Shown piece by piece: positions 1-7,886 of a DNA stretch of 64,000 bases. The notes under the pieces were generated by a model that was not told the DNA's origin, did not search any database, and saw only the letters and a program-made list of their open reading frames with translations. Position numbers and translations under genes: made by a program. The DNA lies in assembly GCF_006352065.1 (NCBI RefSeq), contig NZ_CP040915.1, forward strand, positions 2,108,001-2,172,000, in the 5' to 3' direction. Each line of letters begins with the position of its first letter. Position 1 is the stretch's first letter. The stretch comes from Georgenia yuyongxinii (GTDB lineage: Bacteria > Actinomycetota > Actinomycetes > Actinomycetales > Actinomycetaceae).

Positions 1-551
1 ACGACGACGTGCTCGGCCCCCGCGGGAGGTCGCCAGGCCGTGGCGTACGTGGCGGAGCGGCAGTCCACGACGACGTTACCCGTGGCCTGCTCGTCGAGGG
101 CGTCCCCGAGTCGCGAGCGCCAGAACGCCGCCAGCTTCCCGGCTCCCGGGAGGTCCACGCCCATGGACAGCCGGTAGGCGGGGACGGCGTCGGCGGGCGT
201 GAGCACGCCCCACAGCCCGGAGAAGATGCGCACGCTCTCGCGGGCGCGGCGGGCGGAACTACCGCGAAGCGCGCGCAGCCCGGCGGCGGCGTAGAGCACC
301 CCGGTGTACACGGCTGCGGCGGGCGCCGCCGGCGCCGTGCGGAGGACAAGGTTGTGGCCCACCTCGTCTGCGACCTTGGCTCCGACGCCCAGGATCGCGG
401 GCGCGTCGGGTCGTGCGGAGACCTGCTCGACGGCGCCGAGCACGAGCTCACGGGCACCGGTCAGCGCCGGCGCGCTCAGGGCGGCCAGGTCGACCGGTGC
501 ACCCGTCGCCGGCGGGGTCTTGCCCTCGGAGGGCGGCAGGAGCAGGAGCAC
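1..551 (-). CDS. yaaA: YaaA family peroxide-stress protein (partial, C-terminus off left edge)
   Basis: The minus strand from 551 to the left edge is open for about 183 codons and begins VLLLLPPSEGK. The PPSEGK motif at residues 6-11 is the signature of the YaaA/DUF328 family, which lowers free iron and protects DNA during peroxide stress in E. coli. A later stretch reading FSGLWGVLTP and YRLSMG matches the family core. The family is usually about 250 residues, so roughly the last quarter lies outside the window. The GTG start was chosen because the family begins at this point and because a -10 box TACCAT (minus strand, 563-558) sits six bases upstream, which suits a leaderless transcript. 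The assignment is firm; the physiological role in this organism is inferred. Confidence 0.88.
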   Translation of the reverse strand, partial: MLLLLPPSEGKTPPATGAPVDLAALSAPALTGARELVLGAVEQVSARPDAPAILGVGAKVADEVGHNLVLRTAPAAPAAAVYTGVLYAAAGLRALRGSSARRARESVRIFSGLWGVLTPADAVPAYRLSMGVDLPGAGKLAAFWRSRLGDALDEQATGNVVVDCRSATYATAWRPPAGAEHVV

Positions 552-731
552 CGGTGGATGGTAACGCCGCGCCGCTCCCGACTTCGGACGGTGCCCGGCC
601 GGTGGACTCAACCCTGGGGAGCGTGGCCCCTGGACGCGTGGCGTGGCCGAGAGGCGTGGCCGCTGTGGCCGCGGGCAGCAGGTCACCCGGCCACCGGGAC
701 CGGTCGGCACCCACCCGCCGACGGTGGCCGG

Positions 732-737
732 TAGACT
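732..737 (+). promoter_or_regulatory. -10 box for RNase P RNA
   Basis: TAGACT at 732-737 lies seven bases before the predicted 5' end of the RNase P RNA at 745. It has the TANNNT form seen in front of many genes here. No convincing -35 hexamer was identified. Confidence 0.5.
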
Positions 738-744
738 GCGGGCG

Positions 745-1133
745 CGGATGAGTCGGCCAGGCGGTCGCGTCGTCCCGGCTCCGGCCGGGGCGCCGAGGAA
801 CGTCCGGGCTCCGTAGGGCAGGGTGGTGGGTAACGCCCACCCGGGGTGACCCGCGGGAAAGTGCCACAGAAAGCAGACCGCCACGGTGCCTCGGCACCGC
901 GGTAAGGGTGAAACGGTGGTGTAAGAGACCACCAGCGCGGCGGGTGACCGTCGCGGCTAGGTAAACCCCACCCGGAGCAAGACCAGACAGCAGGCGTTCG
1001 AGGGCGGCCCGCCCGAGCCTGTGGGTAGGTCGCTGGAGGCGTGCGGCAACGTACGTCGTAGATGGATGGCCGCCACCGCGGCGCCGGTAACGGCTCCGCG
1101 GGACAGAACCCGGCGTACCGGCCGACTCATCCG
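745..1133 (+). ncRNA. rnpB: RNase P RNA, bacterial type A
   Basis: This is the catalytic RNA of ribonuclease P, which trims 5' leaders from pre-tRNAs. Conserved blocks appear in the right order: GAGGAACGTCCGGGCTCC near 790-815, a GGGTAACGCCC hairpin near 828-840, CAGAAAGCAGACCGCC near 866-882, AAGGGTGAAACGGTGG near 904-919 followed by GTAAGAGACCACCAG, GGTAAACCCCACCCGGAGCA near 960-980, and near the 3' end ACAGAACCCGGC. The terminal helix pairs CGGATGAGTCGGCC (745-758) with GGCCGACTCATCCG (1120-1133), which sets the ends. The length of about 390 nt is normal for actinobacteria. Open frames running through this interval are artefacts. Confidence 0.95.
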
Positions 1134-1190
1134 CCCACGTCGGGCAACGGCGTGCGCAGCCATCCGAGGACGGCTGCGCACGAGGCGGGG

Positions 1191-1403
1191 TCAGTACTCG
1201 TTGGGCATGAGCACCCAGAGGATGAAGTAGACGATGAACTGGCTGCCTGGCAGAACCATGAGCAGCAGGACGAAGAGCAGTCGGGTCACCCAGGGCCCCA
1301 GGCCGAACCGGCGCCCCAGGCCGGCGCAGACGCCGGCGATGACCCGCGTGTCGCGGGGGCGCACGAGCCCCTGACGGCGGAAGTTGGTACGGACGTCGGT
1401 CAC
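1191..1403 (-). CDS. PspC domain membrane protein
   Basis: A 70-residue protein that is almost entirely one PspC domain. The N-terminal half carries RDTRVIAGVCAGLGRRFGL (residues 17-35), the typical PspC opening, followed by one hydrophobic segment at about residues 40-65 ending in LWVLMPNEY. PspC proteins are inner-membrane partners in phage-shock-type envelope stress responses. Short single-domain versions like this are common in actinobacteria and their role is unclear. The GTG start is preceded by a weak GAGAAGG ribosome site. It stands alone between rnpB and ppgK. Confidence 0.85.
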   Translation of the reverse strand: MTDVRTNFRRQGLVRPRDTRVIAGVCAGLGRRFGLGPWVTRLLFVLLLMVLPGSQFIVYFILWVLMPNEY

Positions 1404-1594
1404 TGGATCGGCCCTTCTCGTAGCGGTGGTGCGATGACTCCACTACGGTCGCGCACTGCGGTGATCCGCCGCATCAGGGACGTCCCTGGTTCAGCCCCTG
1501 ATCACCGGCCAGGGCGTCCCGGCCTGCGCGGCCGCATGTCCGACGGCGTGCGCAGGGCAGGGCGCGCGGCACGACCCGATGCCGACGTCATCGG

Positions 1595-2350
1595 TCAGGT
1601 GGCACCACCCGCGGCAAGGCGGGCAGCGCCGACGATCCCGGCCGTGTTCCTCAGCACGGCCGGAACGATCGGGGCCTTGGTGCGCAACAGTGGCAGGAAC
1701 TTCGCGTGCTTCTTGCTGACGCCGCCGCCCACGACGAGCAGGTCGGGGGAGAACAGCATCTCCACGACCTCGTAGAACCGCTGGAGGCGTGCGGCCCAGT
1801 CCGACCAGCTCAGCCCCTCGGTCTCCTTGGCGGCCGACGAGGCCCGGTGCTCCGCCTCGTGCCCGTCGATCTCGAGGTGGCCGAGCTCCGTGTTGGGCAC
1901 GAGGTGACCGTCGACGACCAGGGCGGAACCGATCCCGGTCCCGAGGGTCGTCAGCAGCACCACGCCCGGCACCCCCTTCGCGGCGCCGTAGGCGACCTCG
2001 GCGACGCCGGCGGCGTCGGCGTCGTTCACCGCGGTCACCCGGCGTCCGGTCGCCTCATTCATGAGCGCCGGCACGTCGACGCCCTTCCAGGACCGGTGCA
2101 GGTTCGCGATGAACGGCACGAGGCCGTGCTTGATGGGCGCCGGAAACGTCAGGCCCACCGAGGCGCCGGCGGGCAGGTCGAAGGCCGCCACCAGCTCGGC
2201 GACGGTGGCGGCCACCGCCGTCGGGGTGGACGGGCTCGGGGTGGGGATGCGCACCCGTTCCGCCGTCAGCACGCCGGTGGCCAGGTCCACGGGGGCGCCC
2301 TTGATCCCGGAGCCGCCGATGTCGATGCCGAAACCGATCTGCTCGTTCAC
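1595..2350 (-). CDS. ppgK: Polyphosphate glucokinase (ROK family)
   Basis: It phosphorylates glucose using polyphosphate or ATP, feeding cytoplasmic glycolysis. The 251-residue protein opens with [13 protein letters not shown], the ROK phosphate-binding motif, and has the second glycine-rich phosphate motif [12 protein letters not shown]. The stretch [19 protein letters not shown] is characteristic of the polyphosphate-dependent actinobacterial branch. Length matches the family (about 250-270). The GTG at 2350 was chosen because GGAGG lies six bases before it; an in-frame TTG two codons upstream abuts that ribosome site. It lies 40 bases downstream of map on the same strand and may be co-transcribed with it. 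Confidence 0.92.
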   Translation of the reverse strand: MNEQIGFGIDIGGSGIKGAPVDLATGVLTAERVRIPTPSPSTPTAVAATVAELVAAFDLPAGASVGLTFPAPIKHGLVPFIANLHRSWKGVDVPALMNEATGRRVTAVNDADAAGVAEVAYGAAKGVPGVVLLTTLGTGIGSALVVDGHLVPNTELGHLEIDGHEAEHRASSAAKETEGLSWSDWAARLQRFYEVVEMLFSPDLLVVGGGVSKKHAKFLPLLRTKAPIVPAVLRNTAGIVGAARLAAGGAT

Positions 2351-2390
2351 GCTCAACCTCCGGTGGTGATCCGGGCAGGATCAGTTTCGA

Positions 2391-3278
2391 TCAAGGCAGG
2401 GTGAGGACCTCGGCGCCGTCCTCGGTCACGACGAGGGTGTGCTCCCACTGAGCGGTGCGCGAGCGGTCCTTCGTCAGCACGGTCCACCCGTCGTCCCACT
2501 GGTCCCACTCGATGGTGCCCAGGGTGAGCATGGGTTCGATCGTGAACACCATGCCGGGCTCGATGATGTCGTCGTAGCGCGGCGCGGAGTCGTAGTGCGG
2601 GATGATCAGGCCCGAGTGGAAGGCCTCGCCCACCCCGTGCCCGGTGAAGTCCCGGACCACCCCGTAGTCGAACCGCCTGGCGTAGGCCTCGATGACCCGG
2701 CCGATGACGTTGACCTCGCGGCCCGGCTTGACGGCCTTGATGCCGCGCTCCATCGCGGTCTTGGTGCGCTCGACCAGCAGCCGGGACTCCTCGTCCACGT
2801 CCCCGACCAGGAACATCGCGTTGAGGTCACCGTGCACGCCGTCGACGTAGGCGGTGATGTCGACGTTGAGGATGTCGCCGTCGGCAAGGACCGTGGTGTC
2901 GGGGATGCCGTGGCAGATGACCTCGTTGACCGAGGTGCACAGCGACTTGGTGAACCCCATGTACCCAAGCGTGGACGGGTAGGCGCCGTGGTCCACCAGG
3001 AACTCGTGCCCGACGGCGTCCAGCTCGTCCGTGGTCACCCCGGGCGCCACGTGCTTGCCGACCTCGGCCATGGCCTGTGCGGCAATCTTCGACGCTTGGC
3101 GGATCCGCTCGATCGTCTCCGGCGTCTTCACTTCCGAGGCGGTGATCCGCTCGGGCCCGGTGCGCCCCACGTACTCGGGCCGGGGGATGGAGGCGGGGAC
3201 CGGGCGCATCGGGGAGACGACGCCCTTGGTCAGGGTGCCCCGCGGGGCGCGGTCGGCGAGCATGGTGGTGTCAGGCAT
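2391..3278 (-). CDS. map: Methionine aminopeptidase, type I
   Basis: It removes the initiator methionine from nascent proteins in the cytoplasm. The 295 residues include the five expected metal ligands: D140 and D151 in [15 protein letters not shown]214 in FTGHGVG, E248 in FTIEPM and E279 in WEHTLVV. The substrate-contacting histidine is H123 in ICHGIP. There is an N-terminal extension of about 45 residues ahead of the catalytic domain, as in mycobacterial MapB, but no zinc-finger cysteines. A -10 box TAGACT (minus, 3290-3285) sits six bases before the ATG, so the transcript is probably leaderless. The next gene on this strand is ppgK. Confidence 0.95.
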   Translation of the reverse strand: MPDTTMLADRAPRGTLTKGVVSPMRPVPASIPRPEYVGRTGPERITASEVKTPETIERIRQASKIAAQAMAEVGKHVAPGVTTDELDAVGHEFLVDHGAYPSTLGYMGFTKSLCTSVNEVICHGIPDTTVLADGDILNVDITAYVDGVHGDLNAMFLVGDVDEESRLLVERTKTAMERGIKAVKPGREVNVIGRVIEAYARRFDYGVVRDFTGHGVGEAFHSGLIIPHYDSAPRYDDIIEPGMVFTIEPMLTLGTIEWDQWDDGWTVLTKDRSRTAQWEHTLVVTEDGAEVLTLP

Positions 3279-3354
3279 GGGGCGAGTCTACGGACCGCCC
3301 GGAACGTGGGACGATCCGGTCGGGCCGCACAGGCCGCGGAAGGAGGAGCCGGCG

Positions 3355-3546
3355 ATGGCTGGTCGAGAGTTCTACTACAACCTCGCTACCGGGGAGGTCG
3401 AGGAGGGAAAGGTGCACGGCGCCACCAACCGCATGGGCCCCTACCCGACGCCGGAGGCCGCGCGGGCGGCGCTGCGGCAGGCGGAGGAGCGCAACGAGAA
3501 ATGGGACGCCGCAGACGCGGCGTGGGAGGAAGACACCGAGGAGTAG
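3355..3546 (+). CDS. Small SPOR-like domain protein, conserved in actinobacteria
   Basis: A 63-residue acidic protein that starts MAGREFYYNL and continues with a region reading NRMGPYPTPEAARAAL, followed by a charged helix ending in DTEE. The YPTPEAARAAL pattern resembles the second half of SPOR-type repeats, and short proteins of this kind in actinobacteria are often annotated as SPOR domain proteins. Peptidoglycan binding has not been shown for them, there is no signal peptide, and the protein may be cytoplasmic. The start has a strong GGAGGAG site (3342-3348) at suitable spacing. It is divergent from map and convergent with panB. Confidence 0.75.
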   Translation: MAGREFYYNLATGEVEEGKVHGATNRMGPYPTPEAARAALRQAEERNEKWDAADAAWEEDTEE

Positions 3547-3600
3547 GGCCGGCGGGGCGCCGCGGCGCCGTCGACAGGACGCCGGGTTCGGTGCCGGCCC
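3546..3600. terminator. Stem-loop between convergent genes
   Basis: GGGCCGGC at 3546-3553 pairs with GCCGGCCC at 3593-3600, and the loop holds a second palindrome, GGCGCCGCGGCGCC, at 3556-3569. The structure starts within the stop codon of the small SPOR-like gene and lies just past the end of panB on the other strand, where a bidirectional terminator would be expected. There is no U-tract, as is usual in high-GC actinobacteria. Confidence 0.4.
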
Positions 3601-3607
3601 CACGCGC

Positions 3608-4507
3608 CTACTGCTCGAACGTCTCCTCGGGCCCCGGGAACGTGCGCTCCCGCACGGCCGTGCCGTACTCGCGCGCCGCCCGGTAGAGCTCGGCGCCGAC
3701 CTCGCCGAAGCGCCTGGCGAACCGCGGGGACCAGGACGCCATGCCCGCCATGTCGATCCACACCAGCACCTGGCCGTCGCAGCCGGGCCCGGCGCCGATG
3801 CCGATGGTCGGGATGGGGACCACCTCGGTGATGCGATCAGCCACGGGGGCGGGGATCATCTCCAGGACGACAGCGACCGCACCGGCCTCGGCGAGCGCCA
3901 TGGCGTCGGCGACCAGGTGCTCGGCAGCCTCGTTGCCCCGCCCCTGGACGCGTTTGCCGCCGAGGATGTTCTCCGCCTGCGGGGTGAACCCGAGATGCCC
4001 CACCACGGGGATCCCCGAGCGGGTCAGCAGCTGGACGTGCTGGGCCAGGTGCGCCCCGCCCTCGAACTTCACGGCGTGCGCGCCGCCCTCCTTGACCATG
4101 CGCACCGCCGTGGCCAGGCACTGCTGGGGGGAGCCCTCGTAGGAGCCGAAAGGTAGGTCCGCCACCACCAGGGCGCGGCGGGCCGCCAGCGAGACCGCTC
4201 GCACCGCGGGCAGCATCTCCTCGACCGTGACCGGGATGGTGGTCTCGTGGCCGTGCATGGCGTTGCCGATGGAATCTCCGATGAGCAGCATGTCGATGCC
4301 GGCCTCGTCGAAGATCCGGGCGCTCACCCCGTCGTACGCGGTGAGCATGGTCAGCGGTTCGCCGCGCTCCTTGGCCTGGCGCAGGTGGTGGACGCGGACC
4401 CGCTTGGGCACCGGCACGCCACCAGGGGCAGTGCCGCCGGGGCCTCCGGGCGGGGTGGCCGGCCCACCAGGGCGGGTGCTCTCGGCGAAGTTCGGGTTCT
4501 CGGTCAT
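3608..4507 (-). CDS. panB: 3-methyl-2-oxobutanoate hydroxymethyltransferase
   Basis: It catalyses the first committed step of pantothenate and coenzyme A synthesis, transferring a hydroxymethyl group to 2-oxoisovalerate. The TIM-barrel core starts at about residue 30 with RVHHLRQAKERGEP and TMLTAYDG. Metal and substrate residues lie in LLIGDSIGN and MHGHETT, followed by KFEGG, VGHLGFTPQ and the catalytic-glutamate strand VLEMIP. Residues 10-30 form a proline/glycine-rich tail not needed for the fold. The 299-residue length is normal. ATG 4507 has GGAG nine bases upstream. An in-frame GTG at 4513 lies seven bases behind a TAGCCT box (minus, 4526-4521) and could be the true start of a leaderless message. 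Confidence 0.94.
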   Translation of the reverse strand: MTENPNFAESTRPGGPATPPGGPGGTAPGGVPVPKRVRVHHLRQAKERGEPLTMLTAYDGVSARIFDEAGIDMLLIGDSIGNAMHGHETTIPVTVEEMLPAVRAVSLAARRALVVADLPFGSYEGSPQQCLATAVRMVKEGGAHAVKFEGGAHLAQHVQLLTRSGIPVVGHLGFTPQAENILGGKRVQGRGNEAAEHLVADAMALAEAGAVAVVLEMIPAPVADRITEVVPIPTIGIGAGPGCDGQVLVWIDMAGMASWSPRFARRFGEVGAELYRAAREYGTAVRERTFPGPEETFEQ

Positions 4508-4583
4508 CGGCACGTTCTCCAGGCTAGGACGGGTGCGGCGGGACGAATGTGGGCTGCGACCTGAGCGCCGGAGCGCCCCCCGG

Positions 4584-6302
4584 TCACGGGGCACCGGCCG
4601 GGCGAGGCTGTACGCCGTCGGCGGTCGACGGATCCGAGCCGGCTGCGACAGCGGCGGCGTGCTCGCGCCACCGGGTGCTCACGGGCAGGCGCCGATCGCG
4701 GCCGAACGCCATCGCGGTGACCTTCGGGCCGAGCGGGTACTGCCGGCGCTTCCACTCGGCACGGTCGACGAGGGTGAGGACCAGCTCGACGGTGTCGGCG
4801 TCGAAACCCGACGCGAGCAGCTCGCCGCGCCCGAGGCTGCGGTCGACGTAACCCTCCAGGACGTCGTCGAGCAGCTCGTACTCCGGCAGCGAGTCGGAGT
4901 CCTGCTGGCCGGGCCGCAGCTCGGCCGAGGGCGGCTTCTCGATGGAGGACCACGGGATCGGCGGCGTCTCGCCCGCCGCGTCCGCCGCCTCGTTGCGCCA
5001 CCGGGCGAGCGCCCACACGCGGGTCTTGAGCACGTCCTTGATGGGGGCGAACCCGCCGACGGCGTCGCCGTAGATGGTCGAGTACCCCACCGCCAGCTCG
5101 CTCTTGTTGCCGGTGGCCAGCACCAGCGGCCCCTCGGCGTTGGAGACGGCCATGAGGATGACCCCCCGCATGCGGGCCTGGAGGTTCTCGGCGGGCACCC
5201 CCGTCAGGTGCAGGGCGTCCTCGAAGGCGTCGACCATCGGCGCGATCGGCTGCACGCGGTAGTCCAGGCCGATGCGGGCGGCGAGGTCGGCGGCGTCCCC
5301 CCGGGAGTGGTCGGAGGAGTACCGCGACGGCATCGACACCCCGACCACGTTCGCCCCGCCGATGGCGTCGGCGGCGACGGCGGCCACCAGTGCCGAGTCG
5401 ATACCGCCGGACAGGCCGAGGACCACCTTGGTGAAGCCGTTCTTGCGCACGTAGTCGCGCAGCCCGAGCACGACGGCGGCGTACATCTGCTCGATGTCGT
5501 CGCGTTCGCGCGGGAGGGCGTACCCCGCCGGCGTCACGGGCGCGCTGCCGTCGCTGGGGAGCTCGACGAGGAGCTGGTCCTCCTCGAAACCGCGGGCGGC
5601 GGCGACGAGGTCGCCTGCGGCGTCGACGACGAAGGAGTGCCCGTCGAAGACGAGGTCGTCCTGGCCGCCGACGAGGTTGACGTAGGCCACCGGACAGCCG
5701 AGCCGGGTGGCCCGCTCGCGCGCCAGGCGGCGGCGCACCGCGCCCTTGCCGTACTCGTAGGGGGAGCCGTTGAGGACCAGCAGGGCGTCCAGGCCGGCGC
5801 CGGCGAGCTCGGCGACGGGTCCGCCGTCGACCCAGATGTCCTCGCAGATCGCCAGGCCGAGACGGTGGCCGCCCACCTCCAGGACCACCGGGCCGGTGCC
5901 GGGGGCGAAGATCCGGTACTCGTCGAAGACGCCGTAGTTGGGCAGATGGTGCTTGGTGTAGACCGGCCCCACCGCGCCGTCGTGCAGCACGGCGGCCGTG
6001 TTGGTGGGCCGCCCATCCGTCGCCGTGCCCAGGGTGCCGACCACCACGTGCAGGTTGCACAGCCCGTCCGCGGCCAGCTCGGCGGCCAGCTGGGTGAGCC
6101 GCGCGGCGGCGGCGCGCTGGAATGAGCCGCGCAGCGCGAGGTCCTCCACCGGGTAGCCGGTGAGCACCATCTCCGGCAGCAGGACGACGGCGGCCCCCGC
6201 CTCGGCAGCGCGGGCGGCGGCGGTGCGCACGGCCGCGGCGTTGGCCTCCAGGTCGCCCACCGCGGCGTTGACCTGGGCGAGAGCGATGCGCAGGGCAGAC
6301 AT
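4584..6302 (-). CDS. nadE: Glutamine-dependent NAD+ synthetase
   Basis: It makes NAD from deamido-NAD using glutamine as nitrogen source. The 572-residue protein has an N-terminal nitrilase-type glutaminase domain with the Glu-Lys-Cys triad E44 (LLPEM), K117 (YTKHH) and C153 (AICEDIW). The C-terminal synthetase domain carries the ATP pyrophosphatase loop SGGIDS at residues 298-303 and the NKSELAVGY stretch. Length fits the short two-domain class (about 550-590) rather than the 680-residue mycobacterial form. The ATG is seven bases behind a TAGGGT box (minus, 6315-6310), which suggests leaderless expression. It is divergent from glnA2. Confidence 0.94.
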   Translation of the reverse strand: MSALRIALAQVNAAVGDLEANAAAVRTAAARAAEAGAAVVLLPEMVLTGYPVEDLALRGSFQRAAAARLTQLAAELAADGLCNLHVVVGTLGTATDGRPTNTAAVLHDGAVGPVYTKHHLPNYGVFDEYRIFAPGTGPVVLEVGGHRLGLAICEDIWVDGGPVAELAGAGLDALLVLNGSPYEYGKGAVRRRLARERATRLGCPVAYVNLVGGQDDLVFDGHSFVVDAAGDLVAAARGFEEDQLLVELPSDGSAPVTPAGYALPRERDDIEQMYAAVVLGLRDYVRKNGFTKVVLGLSGGIDSALVAAVAADAIGGANVVGVSMPSRYSSDHSRGDAADLAARIGLDYRVQPIAPMVDAFEDALHLTGVPAENLQARMRGVILMAVSNAEGPLVLATGNKSELAVGYSTIYGDAVGGFAPIKDVLKTRVWALARWRNEAADAAGETPPIPWSSIEKPPSAELRPGQQDSDSLPEYELLDDVLEGYVDRSLGRGELLASGFDADTVELVLTLVDRAEWKRRQYPLGPKVTAMAFGRDRRLPVSTRWREHAAAVAAGSDPSTADGVQPRPAGAP

Positions 6303-6523
6303 GGCGCTCACCCTATTGCGGTCCGGCCGCGACTGCCGACGGCCCCGAAGCGCGAACGGGTTCCCGCCGACGGCGCCGGCACCCCGACTTCGAGCCGACA
6401 CCGTGCGGCTGGCGGACCGGGGACGGCCCCGTGCGCCATGATGGGACCCGGGCGGCCCGTGCCGCGCCCACACCGGCCCGGCCTTCGGACCGACCGGCCC
6501 CCGTGCGCACCCAGGAGTGGTTG

Positions 6524-7861
6524 ATGGACAAGCAGCAGGAGTACGTGCTCCGCACGATCGAGGAGCGCGACGTCCGGTTCATCCGGCTGTGGTTCACGGA
6601 CGTGCTGGGCACCCTGAAGTCGGTCGCGATCGCCCCGGCCGAGCTCGAGGCGGCCTTCGCCGAGGGCATCGGGTTCGACGGCTCTGCGATCGAGGGCCTC
6701 ACCCGGGTGTACGAGGCCGACATGCTGGTCCGCCCGGACCCCGCGACCTTCCAGATCCTGCCGTGGCGTGGCGAGGAGAACTCCGTCGCCCGCATGTTCT
6801 GCGACGTGCTCACCCCGATGGGCGAGCCCGCCCGGTCCGACCCCCGCAACGTGCTCAAGCGGACCCTGGCCCGGGCGGCGGACGCCGGCTTCACCTTCTA
6901 CACCCACCCCGAGATCGAGTTCTACCTCTTCCAGCGCACCCAGCACCCGGACGACCCGCTCATCCCCATCGACACGGCCGGGTACTTCGACCACGTGGCC
7001 CGGGGCAGCGCGCACGACTTCCGCCGCGACTCCATCACCACGCTGGAGTCCATGGGCATCTCGGTGGAGTTCTCCCACCACGAGGCCGGGCCCGGCCAGA
7101 ACGAGATCGACCTGCGCTACGCCGACGCGCTGAGCATGGCGGACAACATCCAGACCTTCCGCGCCGTGGTCAAGGAGGTGGCGCTGCAGCAGAACGTCAT
7201 GGCCACGTTCATGCCCAAGCCGCTGGCCGACGAACCCGGCTCCGGGATGCACACCCACCTCTCGCTGTTCGAGGGCGACCGCAACGCCTTCTACGACCCG
7301 GCGGGGGAGTACCAGCTCTCGGACACCGCGCGGAAGTTCATCGCCGGCCTGCTGCGTCACGCCGCCGAGATCACCGCGGTGACCAACCAGTTCGTCAACT
7401 CCTACAAGCGGCTGTGGGGCGGCGACGAGGCACCCAGCTACGTCTGCTGGGGCCACAACAACCGTTCCGCACTCGTGCGGGTACCGCTGTACAAGCCCGA
7501 GAAGGGCGGCTCGGCGCGCATCGAGTACCGCGGGCTGGACTCCGCCGCAAACCCCTACCTCGCGTTCGCCGTCCTGCTGTCCGCGGGCCTGAAGGGCATC
7601 GAGGAGGGCTACGAGCTGCCCGAGGGCGCCTCGGAGGACGTCTTCGCCATGAACCGGTCCGAGCGCAGGGCGCTGGGCATCCAGGAGCTGCCGAACTCCT
7701 TGCACGAGGCGGTGCAGATCATGGAGGGCTCGGACCTCGTCGCGGAGACCCTGGGGGAGGAGACCTTCGGGTACTTCGTGCGCAACAAGCTCACCGAGTG
7801 GCAGGAGTACCGCAGCCAGGTCACCCCGTTCGAGCTGCGGCGGTTCATCCCGGCCCTGTGA
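6524..7861 (+). CDS. glnA2: Glutamine synthetase, GlnA2-type
   Basis: A 445-residue type I glutamine synthetase that condenses glutamate and ammonia. Recognisable parts are the N-terminal beta-grasp FIRLWFTDVLGTLKSV, the FDGSAIEG loop, the ATP and metal stretch HPEIEFYLF, the GPGQNEIDLRY segment, and the NRSALVRVP signature region. At the place where GlnA1 has its adenylylated tyrosine the sequence reads SEDVFAMNRSE, so this enzyme lacks that site. This matches mycobacterial GlnA2, whose gene also precedes glnE. The start has CCAGGAG eight bases upstream. It is followed after 25 bases by glnE and probably shares its transcript. Confidence 0.92.
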   Translation: MDKQQEYVLRTIEERDVRFIRLWFTDVLGTLKSVAIAPAELEAAFAEGIGFDGSAIEGLTRVYEADMLVRPDPATFQILPWRGEENSVARMFCDVLTPMGEPARSDPRNVLKRTLARAADAGFTFYTHPEIEFYLFQRTQHPDDPLIPIDTAGYFDHVARGSAHDFRRDSITTLESMGISVEFSHHEAGPGQNEIDLRYADALSMADNIQTFRAVVKEVALQQNVMATFMPKPLADEPGSGMHTHLSLFEGDRNAFYDPAGEYQLSDTARKFIAGLLRHAAEITAVTNQFVNSYKRLWGGDEAPSYVCWGHNNRSALVRVPLYKPEKGGSARIEYRGLDSAANPYLAFAVLLSAGLKGIEEGYELPEGASEDVFAMNRSERRALGIQELPNSLHEAVQIMEGSDLVAETLGEETFGYFVRNKLTEWQEYRSQVTPFELRRFIPAL

Positions 7862-7886
7862 GCACCGGCCGCGCCGGGGAGGTGTG

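Noticed and set aside
448-1443. Long minus-strand frame of 331 codons through the rnpB region
   Set aside because: It covers most of the RNase P RNA on the opposite strand and part of yaaA in another frame, with no recognisable domain.
4227-6125. Long plus-strand frame of over 600 codons opposite panB and nadE
   Set aside because: It mirrors two well-supported minus-strand genes; such antisense frames are expected at this GC content.
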